Source of the DNA: a virus
Virus record (IMG/VR): IMGVR_UViG_3300009182_000091
Span: 1 to 49,487 of that record
Direction: 5' to 3' (one strand)
Length of the DNA: 49,487 nucleotides
Position numbers and translations under genes: made by a program. Of this stretch, positions 11,201 through 18,621 are shown one piece after another. The notes under the pieces are model-generated. The model had not been told where the DNA came from, ran no database searches, and saw only the letters and a program-made list of their open reading frames with translations. The first letter of the stretch is position 1. The number at the start of each line of letters is the position of its first letter.

Positions 11201-12619
11201 AATAGTTACCAGCCAGCCGGCAAACTTTTCTGTTAGCGGCGCAGCGGCTTTAAGTATTCCAAGCATTCCACTAAAAGCGTTTCCAGCAGCTTTACCAAAG
11301 CTAGATAGCACGGTACGCGATGTGGAGACAAATGAGTCCATTCGACCGCGAACTGTTGCGGTATCAAAGATGTCAACAAAGTTTTTAGTTGCATCTCCCA
11401 TGCCGAGAGCTAGCTGGTGAATGTTACCCTTTAGCGCAGGAAATGCCGGTCCGTGGATTAGTCTATCTAGTTGCTGCTGTAATACTGGTAAGAATCCAGA
11501 AGCTGCCGCTTCCTTTAGTGCTTGAAACTCTGGATGCATCTTTGCAAGATATCTAGCAAACTCTTTCTGCGTCACAGTGAGCTTCATTAGCGCTGCGTTA
11601 GCTTGCTCAGCTCCTGCAGTTTGAGCTCGTCTTAGTGCACGCTCCGCTGCAGCCTGAGACTGAAGTGCGTCACGTAGAGTTTTGTTTAGGTCTAGCTCGG
11701 CATTGTTTCTTGCATTTGTCGCATCGCGGACAGATTCGATACCCATGATTCCAGTTTGTGCAACACGGTCTTGCTCTTTACTGGTAACTTCTGCATTTGC
11801 CTTTGACCTGCGAAAGGCTAGTTCAGCCTCCTGGTACTGAAGCATAGCCTGTCTACGAGCCATGCTGCTAGGCGGCATATCCTGAACACGGGCAAGAGTC
11901 AATCTTGCCTTTTCAAGGTTTAGACTTGCACCTGTCTCATCTAGCGCAGCTTGTTCAGCTTCAAAGCCAATCTGCCGCATTTGTTCACGGCCGTCTTTAA
12001 TGGCATTATTTAGATTATGTTGTGCCTCTTCAAGGCGCTTATGTGCAGCTGCTAGGCTTTCATCGTTGCGCTGAATGGTTTGTGCTAAGGCACGTTCAGC
12101 ATCTTGCTGCGCTCTTGCTCGTTGTACGCCACCTGTAGGGTTTGCTAATGTGCTTGCTGCAGCACCGACACCGGACAGCGCTAGTTTAGCAACTGCAAAT
12201 CCTGCTTTCAGTCCGGCAAAAGCGCCTACTACTGCAACTAACGAAGCTGCAGCACCACCAGCGACTCCGATTAGAGAACCTAAACCTCCGACTAGAGAAG
12301 ATACGCTGCCAGATAGAACACCAATACCGCCTTGAGCAATGTATCCAGCCTTGCTCAAGGCCATCATCTTTTCACGAGCCTTATCAGCTCCAGGAGCAAG
12401 CGACTCTAACTTGTTTAGAATTTCATCAAAGCCGCCGCCTTTGCTGCCTCCACCACTGGCCATTCCTTTTTCAAGGCCGCGACTTATATCTTGTCCAGCC
12501 TTTTGACCGATGCCTTCGGCACCGCGAAGTTTGTCCTTTAGGTCTCTCTCAAAACCTTCAGTAATTACGCGCGCAATGAGCGTAATGCTACCAACGTTAT
12601 TAGCGCCGCCGATGGCCAT
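8267..12619 (-). CDS. Tail tape measure protein
   Basis: 1,450 residues, the expected position after the tail chaperones. A Gly/Ala-rich hydrophobic stretch (about 95-150) is followed by long Ala/Gln/Lys/Glu-rich helical segments with heptad character (about 165-360 and 690-860). The C-terminus has the familiar GGxAxYVNG...SSGEFVVNA pattern seen at the end of many siphovirus tape measures. At about 0.15 nm per residue (the usual rule) the length suggests a tail near 200 nm. The ribosome-binding site is strong (AGGAGG). No transglycosylase or peptidase motif was noticed. Most plus-strand frames across this gene are shadows of it. Confidence 0.93.
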   Translation of the reverse strand: MAIGGANNVGSITLIARVITEGFERDLKDKLRGAEGIGQKAGQDISRGLEKGMASGGGSKGGGFDEILNKLESLAPGADKAREKMMALSKAGYIAQGGIGVLSGSVSSLVGGLGSLIGVAGGAAASLVAVVGAFAGLKAGFAVAKLALSGVGAAASTLANPTGGVQRARAQQDAERALAQTIQRNDESLAAAHKRLEEAQHNLNNAIKDGREQMRQIGFEAEQAALDETGASLNLEKARLTLARVQDMPPSSMARRQAMLQYQEAELAFRRSKANAEVTSKEQDRVAQTGIMGIESVRDATNARNNAELDLNKTLRDALQSQAAAERALRRAQTAGAEQANAALMKLTVTQKEFARYLAKMHPEFQALKEAAASGFLPVLQQQLDRLIHGPAFPALKGNIHQLALGMGDATKNFVDIFDTATVRGRMDSFVSTSRTVLSSFGKAAGNAFSGMLGILKAAAPLTEKFAGWLVTISTKFNNFVTKGLQDGSLTKFFNRAGELAAQFGKIAGNVFSGLGGLIKANFGPTSGGQLMLNFLQTATGKWREMNTVAGQSKSQSYFLGAAANTKEMLTTIGGVLHVFKELGTAPETKIFWQTLKQATPFIQTILQESIKTQPALAQLLVSLTKFIAALSDSGAASTFFRTLSGLVDIVTNVLNALKPVLDVLGVFHGAIVALIFGFKGAQFIFNYFIGQLKSVTRGMNALFGETNRVKTANAEAAKTTKALQAANIALDKATLGVQKAEASLAAQRARLLQATNARTQAEDKLALAVNEANIAEAEAMKVNQSGTASDAERAAAADRYTAAVMRETKAEQDLALAIERENVAAQKAVLGQSELKAAQGRATLAAEAQTTAVAKNEAALKTANVAKNGFFSKLTKGAGWAMAAGVLLDVAVQLDEAFKQARLDAAMSGDQIRNSLLTGVDGAVTLRKSLESVNFVDLLPSSSWTTQWADANKTIKIAAVGSKDLGAAVVKLNSYTKAPWFNQAGDYLGSRAMVAEFDQMAGQLKKVGSQLSTLAQSNMPAAQARFQEMSVALGDNDEAVSALLDTMPDYKTDIQELATSLGINTAAMTEQERQQTLVTLAQGKGAAQMENNRVAAENLAKGITDAAGKMISYSDAIDAATTDGKVSLDKFLKEQNRQVREAAAFQNNLLYLAAHNAGDATIKGLSAMDPKIAAQLAQKMVDGGTKTIERARASFEAAAATASSGAATGISNQASVIQTAFSTVGAKAALALSEGMTSKALTVTEAQKTLTTWKAIYDEGVKEHGAHWAQTLVDGIATGKTKVQDAVAKLKPGTVKIPVDFDVKNKPKGFNLFDGSTWGSAFQSIVDAFKKKKDGGLLKLANGGIAKYVNGSGYAVGRGGPRDDLIPAMISSGEFVVNALSTKKYLPLLNAVNNGSYPDQAIARMAGAQSSGDVNISISVNSSPGMDTVELAAEVGRVLQLQMRRGARG

Positions 12620-12644
12620 GAGAGGACCTCCTTCCTAAGTTATG

Positions 12645-12986
12645 CTAGTTTATTGGTGCATCCAAGATGTCACCAAATGGTGCTACTGCGTCTGGGTTGA
12701 AGTTTGTAGGTGGTACATAGGTCCTTGTTCTAGGATTAAATGGATTTATCGGAGCCTCAGGTTCAGCAGGTAACTGCCCCAATTCATCGTCAAGATTCTC
12801 TAATCCTCTATCTCCTGATGCGGCGCTGCCGTAAGCATATTTCTGGCCATAGAGGTCCTCGTAGATAGTTCTACGCATTCCGTCTCTAACCTCAATAAGT
12901 TCTGGAGAAAGTCCACGGACCTCATCTTCAAAGAAGTAATGAATAACATCTAGCATTTCAGATGCTTCCATTTCTTTGAGGTTCAC
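12645..12986 (-). CDS. Tail assembly chaperone, second reading frame (T-type)
   Basis: 113 codons from GTG at 12986. It lies between the G-type chaperone and the tape measure, where siphoviruses keep the frameshifted chaperone extension. The frame stays open upstream of the GTG back to about 13082. The residues just upstream (VDLWPYVNGKGLVHG) read like coding sequence joined to NLKEMEASEMLDV, while the GTG itself lacks a convincing ribosome-binding site. I therefore infer that the real product is a fusion made by a -1 shift from the preceding gene; the listed start is only the first in-frame start codon. The C-terminal third is Pro/Asn-rich. Confidence 0.75.
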   Translation of the reverse strand: MNLKEMEASEMLDVIHYFFEDEVRGLSPELIEVRDGMRRTIYEDLYGQKYAYGSAASGDRGLENLDDELGQLPAEPEAPINPFNPRTRTYVPPTNFNPDAVAPFGDILDAPIN

Positions 12987-13027
12987 TCCGTGTACCAGAC
13001 CTTTACCGTTTACGTATGGCCAGAGGT

Positions 13028-13085
13028 CTACTGCCCAGCGGAGGAGAGCTCTGGCTGCTCTTCCGGGCGGGTAGTGTACTCCTCA
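13028..13085 (-). other. Candidate -1 frameshift window of the tail chaperone pair
   Basis: Overlap of the two chaperone frames, bounded by the TGA of the downstream frame (13083-13085) and the TAG of the upstream frame (13028-13030). Any -1 slip must happen inside. I see no canonical X-XXY-YYZ heptamer; the nearest candidates are a CCCGGAA run and a TCCTCC run. The site is therefore undefined and the shift itself is an inference from reading-frame continuity. Confidence 0.45.
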
Positions 13086-13378
13086 ACAAGCCAGCCAATA
13101 ATTTCACTTAGAGTTTCAACGGATACAATCCGGTCCTTGCTGGTAAGCAAGTCATCAAAGCGTTTGTAGCTCTCGTCTTCTAGCACACTTACAAAGAACT
13201 TGCCGATGAATTTTGCTGTCTGACCTGGAGAATTGTCGTCTCCGTTGTTTGCTAGGTCAAGCATCAATTTTCCCTGAACCTGAGGAAGGCAGCGGAATTC
13301 TTCACCGTGAAGTTTGAATGTTAGTGGTTCTTTCTGGTCTCCGTCTGCGCCGGTGCCAAAGTCTTTAAATCGGGTCAC
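13028..13378 (-). CDS. Tail assembly chaperone, first frame (G-type)
   Basis: 116 residues (FKLHGEEFRCLPQVQGKLML ... LSEIIGWLVEEYTTRP). Size, acidic character and position two genes before the tape measure fit the siphovirus tail chaperone that binds the tape measure during tail polymerisation. It starts with GTG at 13378, overlapping the TGA of a 16-codon ORF (AAGTGA). No good ribosome-binding site precedes the GTG, so translation is probably coupled to that small ORF. Confidence 0.8.
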   Translation of the reverse strand: MTRFKDFGTGADGDQKEPLTFKLHGEEFRCLPQVQGKLMLDLANNGDDNSPGQTAKFIGKFFVSVLEDESYKRFDDLLTSKDRIVSVETLSEIIGWLVEEYTTRPEEQPELSSAGQ

Positions 13379-13425
13379 TTTAGTTCTCTTTCTGTTAGAT
13401 ATGTGTAATCGTCTGATAGAAGCAT
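13375..13425 (-). CDS. Possible 16-residue leader peptide coupled to the tail chaperone
   Basis: ATG at 13425 sits five bases after a clear AGGAG, reads MLLSDDYTYLTERELK and ends in TGA overlapping the chaperone GTG. It is too short to judge by composition. Support comes from the strong ribosome-binding site and the overlap geometry; the alternative is that the AGGAG is fortuitous. Confidence 0.4.
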   Translation of the reverse strand: MLLSDDYTYLTERELK

Positions 13426-13447
13426 TTTTGCTCCTACACCAATCGTA

Positions 13448-13846
13448 TTATGGTATGAAGTAAACGAGTTGGTCTGCAAGGAACCTGTTAGGCTTAGTTC
13501 CAGGGTGGCGAACACGTCTAGCGTAAACAACTTGCGCTCCTCGAGTGAATCGCAGAACCTTTGTTCCCTGCTTTGGAGTAATAATGTGTGGACGAGTCCC
13601 GTTGTGGTGGATTGCAGCAATGCGATGCATCGTCCAGATAGTCAAGTACTGGCCAGTAGAATTCGTTAGATGAGACATACGAATGCTTCTACGAAGCGAA
13701 CCGGTCTTTACTCCAACTTGACGTTTCGCGGCATTTAGCGCGAGCTCTCCACGCTTCTTTAGCCAGCGGCCAATTTCTCCACGGTCACCATTAAGCTCGT
13801 AGCCTAACTTTGTCTTGTCAATGTTGATTACTAAATGGTCTGGCAT
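13448..13846 (-). CDS. HK97 gp10-like tail completion / neck protein
   Basis: 132 residues. The arrangement KKRGELALNAAKRQVGVKTGSLRRSI, then IHHNGTRPHIITP and a final basic stretch RRVRHPGTKPNRFL, is the familiar pattern of gp10-like proteins ('VxTGxLRxSI ... GTxPHxI ... HPGTKPxxFL') that take part in head-tail joining. Length fits the family. The start ATG overlaps the TAA of the preceding gene (TAATG). Another minus-strand frame, 13375-13620, covers part of it and is a shadow except for the small ORF described separately. Confidence 0.82.
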   Translation of the reverse strand: MPDHLVINIDKTKLGYELNGDRGEIGRWLKKRGELALNAAKRQVGVKTGSLRRSIRMSHLTNSTGQYLTIWTMHRIAAIHHNGTRPHIITPKQGTKVLRFTRGAQVVYARRVRHPGTKPNRFLADQLVYFIP

Positions 13847-14352
13847 TATGGAACCGCCATGGTTATCTGCAATGTTGTGGATTGGAGTCCACCCTCAGGC
13901 TCTCCAACTTCAACAGTGGCAAGAACTCCTGGACCGTAGCCAGAAGAGTCCCATTGGTCTAGTAGGTTTACAGACTGCATTAATACCCAGGCATCAATCG
14001 CAGCGTATGCTGCTACTTGTTGAATCTTGCTTGTACTAGGAGGTTGGCCGTTCTGGCCGACAACTGGAACCTCTCTAGCAACAGAGATAGTGAGAGTGGC
14101 CGTTCTTGGAACGTTACAGCGCTGCGGACTGTTTATCTCTGCACCGACCGGGCCTAAATACATCTGAATAAATGAAACTACAACTTGCTCGCAGTCTACA
14201 GCTGGCTGCCCCATTGTCCAATAACGTCTGTTTGGCAACGAGACGTTATACGACTGGTAAATTGCCTCAACTCGCTCTAAAACACCGTCAAGCATCTGCT
14301 TTAGGTTTAGTGCGTCTTCGGCCACTCCTGAGATATCAATAGTGGTAGCCAT
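13846..14352 (-). CDS. Probable tail terminator / neck protein
   Basis: 168 residues. It lies between the head-tail adaptor and the gp10-like protein, the usual place of a tail terminator in siphoviruses. Visible features are an N-terminal helix-rich part (LKQMLDGVLERVEAIY) and a C-terminal beta part with VLATVEVGEPEGGLQ, where the family makes a strand before the last helix. The assignment is positional; I did not recognise a diagnostic motif. The start is weakly supported by AAGTAAG upstream. Confidence 0.55.
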   Translation of the reverse strand: MATTIDISGVAEDALNLKQMLDGVLERVEAIYQSYNVSLPNRRYWTMGQPAVDCEQVVVSFIQMYLGPVGAEINSPQRCNVPRTATLTISVAREVPVVGQNGQPPSTSKIQQVAAYAAIDAWVLMQSVNLLDQWDSSGYGPGVLATVEVGEPEGGLQSTTLQITMAVP

Positions 14353-14361
14353 CAGTTATTC

Positions 14362-14598
14362 TTACTTAGTAGCTTCCTTGGTCGGCTCAGCTACCTTAAC
14401 TTCTTCGACAACTTCTTCGACAACTGGTTCAACAACAGGCTCAACTACTGGCTCGACAACTGTTTCAACAACTGGCTTAGCCGGCTTTTCTGCCTTCTTG
14501 CTAACGACTTCTTCAGCCTTCTTAGCTTCAACTACAGGAACTACAGGCTTTGACAAGTCGTGCATGTCTGTAGCGGTGAAGTTTGTTTGATATAACAT
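14362..14598 (-). CDS. Small acidic Val/Glu/Pro-repeat protein
   Basis: 78 residues, made largely of VVEPVVEP and EEVVEEV repeats after a short N-terminus (MLYQTNFTATDM). It lies 16 bases after the adaptor gene and ends just before the next start, so it fits the operon. Possible roles are a flexible virion appendage or a linker peptide, but no function can be read from the sequence. The repetitive DNA (GTTGTCGAGCCAGT-like units) also produces an open frame on the other strand, which I regard as a shadow. Confidence 0.6.
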   Translation of the reverse strand: MLYQTNFTATDMHDLSKPVVPVVEAKKAEEVVSKKAEKPAKPVVETVVEPVVEPVVEPVVEEVVEEVKVAEPTKEATK

Positions 14599-14614
14599 TT
14601 TTACTCTTTTCTTT

Positions 14615-15721
14615 TTAGGAGGTGTACATCTTGATTGTTAGGTTTCCAGAGCCAATTTCTGCAAGCGACTCAACACCGTTAACGGTCTTGCTAGCATACA
14701 AAGTCCAGCTCCCTGGGTCAACCATTCCCAATACCGATTGCGCTGTTGCATAAGGAATTGAGAAATCTACTCGTGACGGACTAATTAATACTACATACGC
14801 AGAATCCACAGTGACTGACTTGTTTCCACTCCAGTTGCGGACTATCACCTTAGGGCTCCAGCCAACTTGGTCAACAAAGATAGTGGTGTCTAGTCCCTTG
14901 CCGACAGTGCTAAACTGTGCTGGCGCACCGCTTAGACTTACGATGTCCAGCAGTGCATTAGCTGTAAGAGGTGCAGTTTTTGGTGTGTAGCGACGAGCAC
15001 GCGGTGCATCAGGTGAGAATACTTTTGCACGTGCCTTTGCACCGTCTGGGTTCGCTGATTTTAGGAACAAGTCGATTGCGTAAAGTCCTGTTCGAAGCTC
15101 AGCGATAAAGTCTTGGCTGTCAAGCAGTGTGTAGCTGACACCTTGGCGAGCAACAGATGTGACACGCTGAGGAAGCATGCAGTCGTCGTCACCTGCCCAA
15201 AGTTTTGCAAATTCAATAGCCAGTGTACGCGCAGCCATCTTACCAGCGGTTGGAACTGGAACTCCGTATGAATACGTGACTTCTACGTTACACGGCGTCC
15301 ACAGCACTCCAGTCGATGCCTGGATAGTTGAATGGTCTACCAAGTAGTAGGAACTTGGGTCTAGTACTTGTCCATCGCGTGTACGAATTGCATGAATCTG
15401 GGTCACTGGACGCCCACGCAACTTGATGCGCGATTCAGGTGATAGACCGTCTGAAACTAATTCAGCGTACTGGTTAAAGTCGGAGATTGGAAAGTTGTAC
15501 GCTTCTCCGTTGATTAGAGATGCCGAATAGTTTTTTGATGAAGCTCCAAGGCGGTAACTTCTGTTAGCACACACGTATTTTTCTGTAACTGTCGTTATGC
15601 CGTTAAAGCGTCTTCCTGACATTGTCCACATGAGATACGACGCAGCTTCAACTGCTTCCTGTGCATACTCAGTGTTTGAGTACTGCCCAAGGTCACTTGC
15701 CGTAACCCAAAGACCAGTCAT
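14615..15721 (-). CDS. Head-to-tail adaptor with C-terminal Ig-like extension
   Basis: 368 residues. The N-terminal 200 (TASDLGQYSNTEYAQEAVEA, SGRRFNG, then helices with ARTLAIEFAKLWAG) resemble phage head-tail connector/adaptor proteins of the gp6/gp15 kind, which dock on the portal. Residues about 245-368 form a separate beta-rich part (GLDTTIFVDQVGWSPKVIV ... WTLYASKTVNG) that looks like an added Ig-type domain. The start follows GAGG. It is the first gene after a strong hairpin terminator. Confidence 0.72.
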   Translation of the reverse strand: MTGLWVTASDLGQYSNTEYAQEAVEAASYLMWTMSGRRFNGITTVTEKYVCANRSYRLGASSKNYSASLINGEAYNFPISDFNQYAELVSDGLSPESRIKLRGRPVTQIHAIRTRDGQVLDPSSYYLVDHSTIQASTGVLWTPCNVEVTYSYGVPVPTAGKMAARTLAIEFAKLWAGDDDCMLPQRVTSVARQGVSYTLLDSQDFIAELRTGLYAIDLFLKSANPDGAKARAKVFSPDAPRARRYTPKTAPLTANALLDIVSLSGAPAQFSTVGKGLDTTIFVDQVGWSPKVIVRNWSGNKSVTVDSAYVVLISPSRVDFSIPYATAQSVLGMVDPGSWTLYASKTVNGVESLAEIGSGNLTIKMYTS

Positions 15722-15740
15722 TGTAAAACCTCTATCTTAG

Positions 15741-15789
15741 TAAAACGGGCGACACGTCTATGAAATTGTTCAATAAGACGTGCCGCCCG
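15741..15789 (-). terminator. Long-stem terminator after the tail-tube gene
   Basis: On the minus strand CGGGCGGCACGTCT pairs with AGACGTGTCGCCCG (14-bp stem with one wobble) around a 16-base AT-rich loop, followed by TTTTAC. It lies just after the stop of the gene ending at 15803 and before the adaptor start, so it probably trims or attenuates the abundant structural transcript. Confidence 0.75.
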
Positions 15790-15802
15790 ATTATTTTTGC
15801 TA

Positions 15803-17359
15803 TTAGGCGGTTGGGTCCTCGTTAGACTTGATAACGCGGTCAACTGCATAGTCAGGGTTGAAGCTGATGTTTCCAGGAACGTTGTATCCAGTTGTAGTTG
15901 AAGTACCTGCTTGACCAGATGAAACAGAAGCACCTGCAAGAGCACTAGTGGTTGTAATTGCAGTACCACGTGTGACCTGTACGACAGCTGCAGTAGATGG
16001 AGTTTCAGTAGCGTTAGCAGTGTGAGTAACAGCAACAGTGAAGCTGTTAGTTGTTACTGCAGTAATTGCCGAAGCAGTCACATTGAACTGAGTCGCAGTG
16101 AATCCTGTGACGGTAACTAGCTGTCCAACTACCAAGTTGTGCGCAGTAGATGTGTAGACAGCGGCGGTTCCAGCAGCGTTTTCAGTAGCAACTGTAGCTG
16201 ATACACGACGAGCAACTGAGATACCGGCACCTGAAGTACCTGACAGAGCAGTGAATGTACCGTTGAAGATGTTACGAGTCACAACTGCAGTAGCGCTGTT
16301 AACCAGAGTAGTGCTTACAGCTGTAGCATTTGCCTTCGCATAAGTGATGTCGTTTGTTGACACCGTTGCAACACCGTAAGTACCGTCAAACGCGCTATCA
16401 CCAATCGACACAATAATCTTGTCACCAACAACAACACCGTGTCCTGATGCAAGAGTAAGCGTCACAGTAGTTGTTGTAGCAACCTTGTTAGTAACCTGGT
16501 AAGTTGCGTCAGCATTTCCAACTGTCAGCAAGTCACCGACACTGTATGTGTGGTTAGCTGTAGTGTTCAATGTGATTGCACCAGCAGTAGTGATTGCTGT
16601 GTCCTTGAGGGTGTAGTTGATACCATCAAGTGAAGTAACAGCTGTGTACTCTGGGCTACCAAGCTCAGTAACACCTTCACCAGAGTAGTTCCAGGTGTAG
16701 AAGCCCTTTAGACCTAGTGGCGCGTAAGAAGCACGTGCGTAAGAGTACGGACGCTCTGCCGCAGTCGGGAACTCCCAGCGACCGTCAATACCTGACTTGA
16801 ACTGAATGTTTCCTAGACCGTAGCCTTCGAATGTGGTCGCAAGCATGCCGTTTTCGATGACGCGGTCACCTGACTGGCGGAGCTTAGCGTATGGGAATAC
16901 CCACTGGAAGTAAGGAAGCGTAGTAGCCTTCTTGCCATCCTTGATAGCCCATGACCAGCACTCAATCGCTACACCGTAACCTGCTGGGTCATCGCCTACA
17001 GCTGGAGCTGCCCAACCGATTGACTGGTTGTTAGTTGATGCGAATGTTCCAAGGTTCTTACGGAGGAGCAGACCACCTGAGATTAGGTTAGTAAGTTCTG
17101 GGTCTGGCTCACAGATAGCAAGTTCTAGCTTGATACGCTTTAGCGTGTCTGGAGACTTGTATGTAACGCAGACTGCGCCGTTCGCTGACTTCTCAGTGAT
17201 TTCGTCGCCTTCTTCGTATTCTGGTGTGAACGAGACACGCATGAAAGCTGATGTCGTGTAGCTGTCACCAGGTGAATTTAGTAGGTTACCAGAAGAATCC
17301 AGACGAGTGACGCGAATTGACACACCCTGGATGCTTGCTGCATAGTCTTGAGTAGGCAT
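15803..17359 (-). CDS. Probable major tail (tube) protein with C-terminal beta modules
   Basis: 518 residues. Residues 1-240 (RVSFTPEYEEGDEITEKSAN, LTNLISGG, WVFPYAKLRQSGDRVIENG, YGLGNIQFKSG) resemble tail-tube subunits of actinophages. From about 250 on there are at least three Val/Thr-rich modules, including STAHNLVVGQLVTVTGF and SGHGVVVGDKIIVSI, like those in the neighbouring virion proteins. Tail tubes often carry C-terminal Ig-like decorations. The ribosome-binding site AAGGAG lies nine bases before the ATG. It sits further from the chaperone genes than usual, so another abundant structural role is possible. Confidence 0.62.
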   Translation of the reverse strand: MPTQDYAASIQGVSIRVTRLDSSGNLLNSPGDSYTTSAFMRVSFTPEYEEGDEITEKSANGAVCVTYKSPDTLKRIKLELAICEPDPELTNLISGGLLLRKNLGTFASTNNQSIGWAAPAVGDDPAGYGVAIECWSWAIKDGKKATTLPYFQWVFPYAKLRQSGDRVIENGMLATTFEGYGLGNIQFKSGIDGRWEFPTAAERPYSYARASYAPLGLKGFYTWNYSGEGVTELGSPEYTAVTSLDGINYTLKDTAITTAGAITLNTTANHTYSVGDLLTVGNADATYQVTNKVATTTTVTLTLASGHGVVVGDKIIVSIGDSAFDGTYGVATVSTNDITYAKANATAVSTTLVNSATAVVTRNIFNGTFTALSGTSGAGISVARRVSATVATENAAGTAAVYTSTAHNLVVGQLVTVTGFTATQFNVTASAITAVTTNSFTVAVTHTANATETPSTAAVVQVTRGTAITTTSALAGASVSSGQAGTSTTTGYNVPGNISFNPDYAVDRVIKSNEDPTA

Positions 17360-17377
17360 TTACCTATTCTCCTTTTG

Positions 17378-18523
17378 TTAGTTAGTCAGCGTCAAGTCGA
17401 CCTTGACGCCTAGGTGGATGGATGTATCAAAGTAAACTGCGGCTGCCCGAGTCGCCTTGATTCTCATGTCATTCTTGTTGCCAGTGACGTCATAGCCTTG
17501 AGCTAGGTTGTCATTTACCACGTCTGGTTTTCCGAGATAGACTCGAACTTCACCTGACGCGTAAATCCATTTGTAGCGGCTATCCGCCTGCATTTGAGCT
17601 GTTCCGCCTGTGGACGCTACTGATGTTACATCTGTTGCTGTTTTAGCGTAGTTGATAGTTTTTCCAGCAGTACCAGTTGTTGTTGTATAAGTACCATTGA
17701 ACGTAGCGTCAACACCTGTGACAATTACAGTGTCACCTACGGCAAGTCCGTGGTTGTTTGCTGTAGTAAGTGTCACAACGTTTGAGGCAAGAGCCTTATT
17801 AGTAACGTTTACAACTGGTCCGTTACCTGAATAGCCAGAGCCGACTACTAGTGGAGTGCCACCAAATGTTTGTAGATGCTGACGAAAACCTTTAGAATCG
17901 TAGGTATCAAATACCATTTGATTGTAAGAACTAAGAACAGCGGCAGTGTCGCGAGTCATGTGAATCCAACCCTGCTCACCGCCAGAAGAGTACTGACCGA
18001 TTTGATACTCAAGAACACTAACGCCGTGCTTTACTGAGATTGCAGCACCGTTTGTTGCAGGGTCTGCGACTGCACCGGCTGAGGTACGTCCTGGAAGAAT
18101 GGTGACAGATGCACCTTTTGTAAGATACGGGTTTACAAGGTCTGTGCCTGTTCCTTGAAGTGCAACCGAGCCGTCCCAAAGTTCTAGCTCAACAGCTTTC
18201 TGTGTGCAACCTTCTAGCTGACGAATAACTCTAGCGAAACGGTCTACACCAGGAGCGCCGAATGTAGAGGCGTAGTCTTCTGCCTCAATAAAAAATGGTA
18301 TGTGGTAACTGTACCTAGCAGCGCCAGGATTATTGTCTACAACGTATGAAGTCGTGCTTGTTTCGTCCCAGTTACGGACGTAGTTAGGAGTGGTCTCCCA
18401 CTGTTGGTAAAATCCGCGAACCCACTTTTCTTCTTCTTCTGGATTTTGTGGTTCGAAGATAGAAAATAGCCCAAAGGCGGAAGGAACGATTTTCGGTGCA
18501 TCAAAACTGCCATCGAACGCCAT
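17378..18523 (-). CDS. Virion structural protein next to the capsid gene, function uncertain
   Basis: 381 residues. The conserved body (WVRGFYQQWETTPNYVRNW, RFARVIRQLEGCTQKAVELE, LQTFGGTPLVVGSGY, KWIYASGEVRVYLGKP) resembles a protein found directly after the major capsid gene in some actinophages; I know of no assigned function. Residues about 240-311 hold one copy of the shared module (NHGLAVGDTVIVTGVDATFN), inserted in a loop between VGSGYSGNGP and the DSRYKWIY strand. A minor capsid or capsid-decoration role is inferred from position. Confidence 0.6.
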   Translation of the reverse strand: MAFDGSFDAPKIVPSAFGLFSIFEPQNPEEEEKWVRGFYQQWETTPNYVRNWDETSTTSYVVDNNPGAARYSYHIPFFIEAEDYASTFGAPGVDRFARVIRQLEGCTQKAVELELWDGSVALQGTGTDLVNPYLTKGASVTILPGRTSAGAVADPATNGAAISVKHGVSVLEYQIGQYSSGGEQGWIHMTRDTAAVLSSYNQMVFDTYDSKGFRQHLQTFGGTPLVVGSGYSGNGPVVNVTNKALASNVVTLTTANNHGLAVGDTVIVTGVDATFNGTYTTTTGTAGKTINYAKTATDVTSVASTGGTAQMQADSRYKWIYASGEVRVYLGKPDVVNDNLAQGYDVTGNKNDMRIKATRAAAVYFDTSIHLGVKVDLTLTN

Positions 18524-18563
18524 GGTTTTCCTTTATCTATAAAATCTAAGATTCTTATTGTCA

Positions 18564-18621
18564 GGGTGACCTCCGAAGAGGCCACCCCAACAAAAGAGTT
18601 TTGTTCGACTATAGGTCGAAC
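18564..18621 (-). promoter_or_regulatory. Pair of hairpins at and after the capsid stop codon
   Basis: GTTCGAC-CTATA-GTCGAAC (18603-18621) is a perfect 7-bp stem enclosing the capsid stop codon. It is followed by GGGTGGCCTC-TTCG-GAGGTCACCC (18564-18587), a 10-bp stem with one mismatch closed by a TTCG tetraloop. No long T-run follows, so this looks more like an attenuator or mRNA-stabilising 3' end than a classic terminator. Confidence 0.55.
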
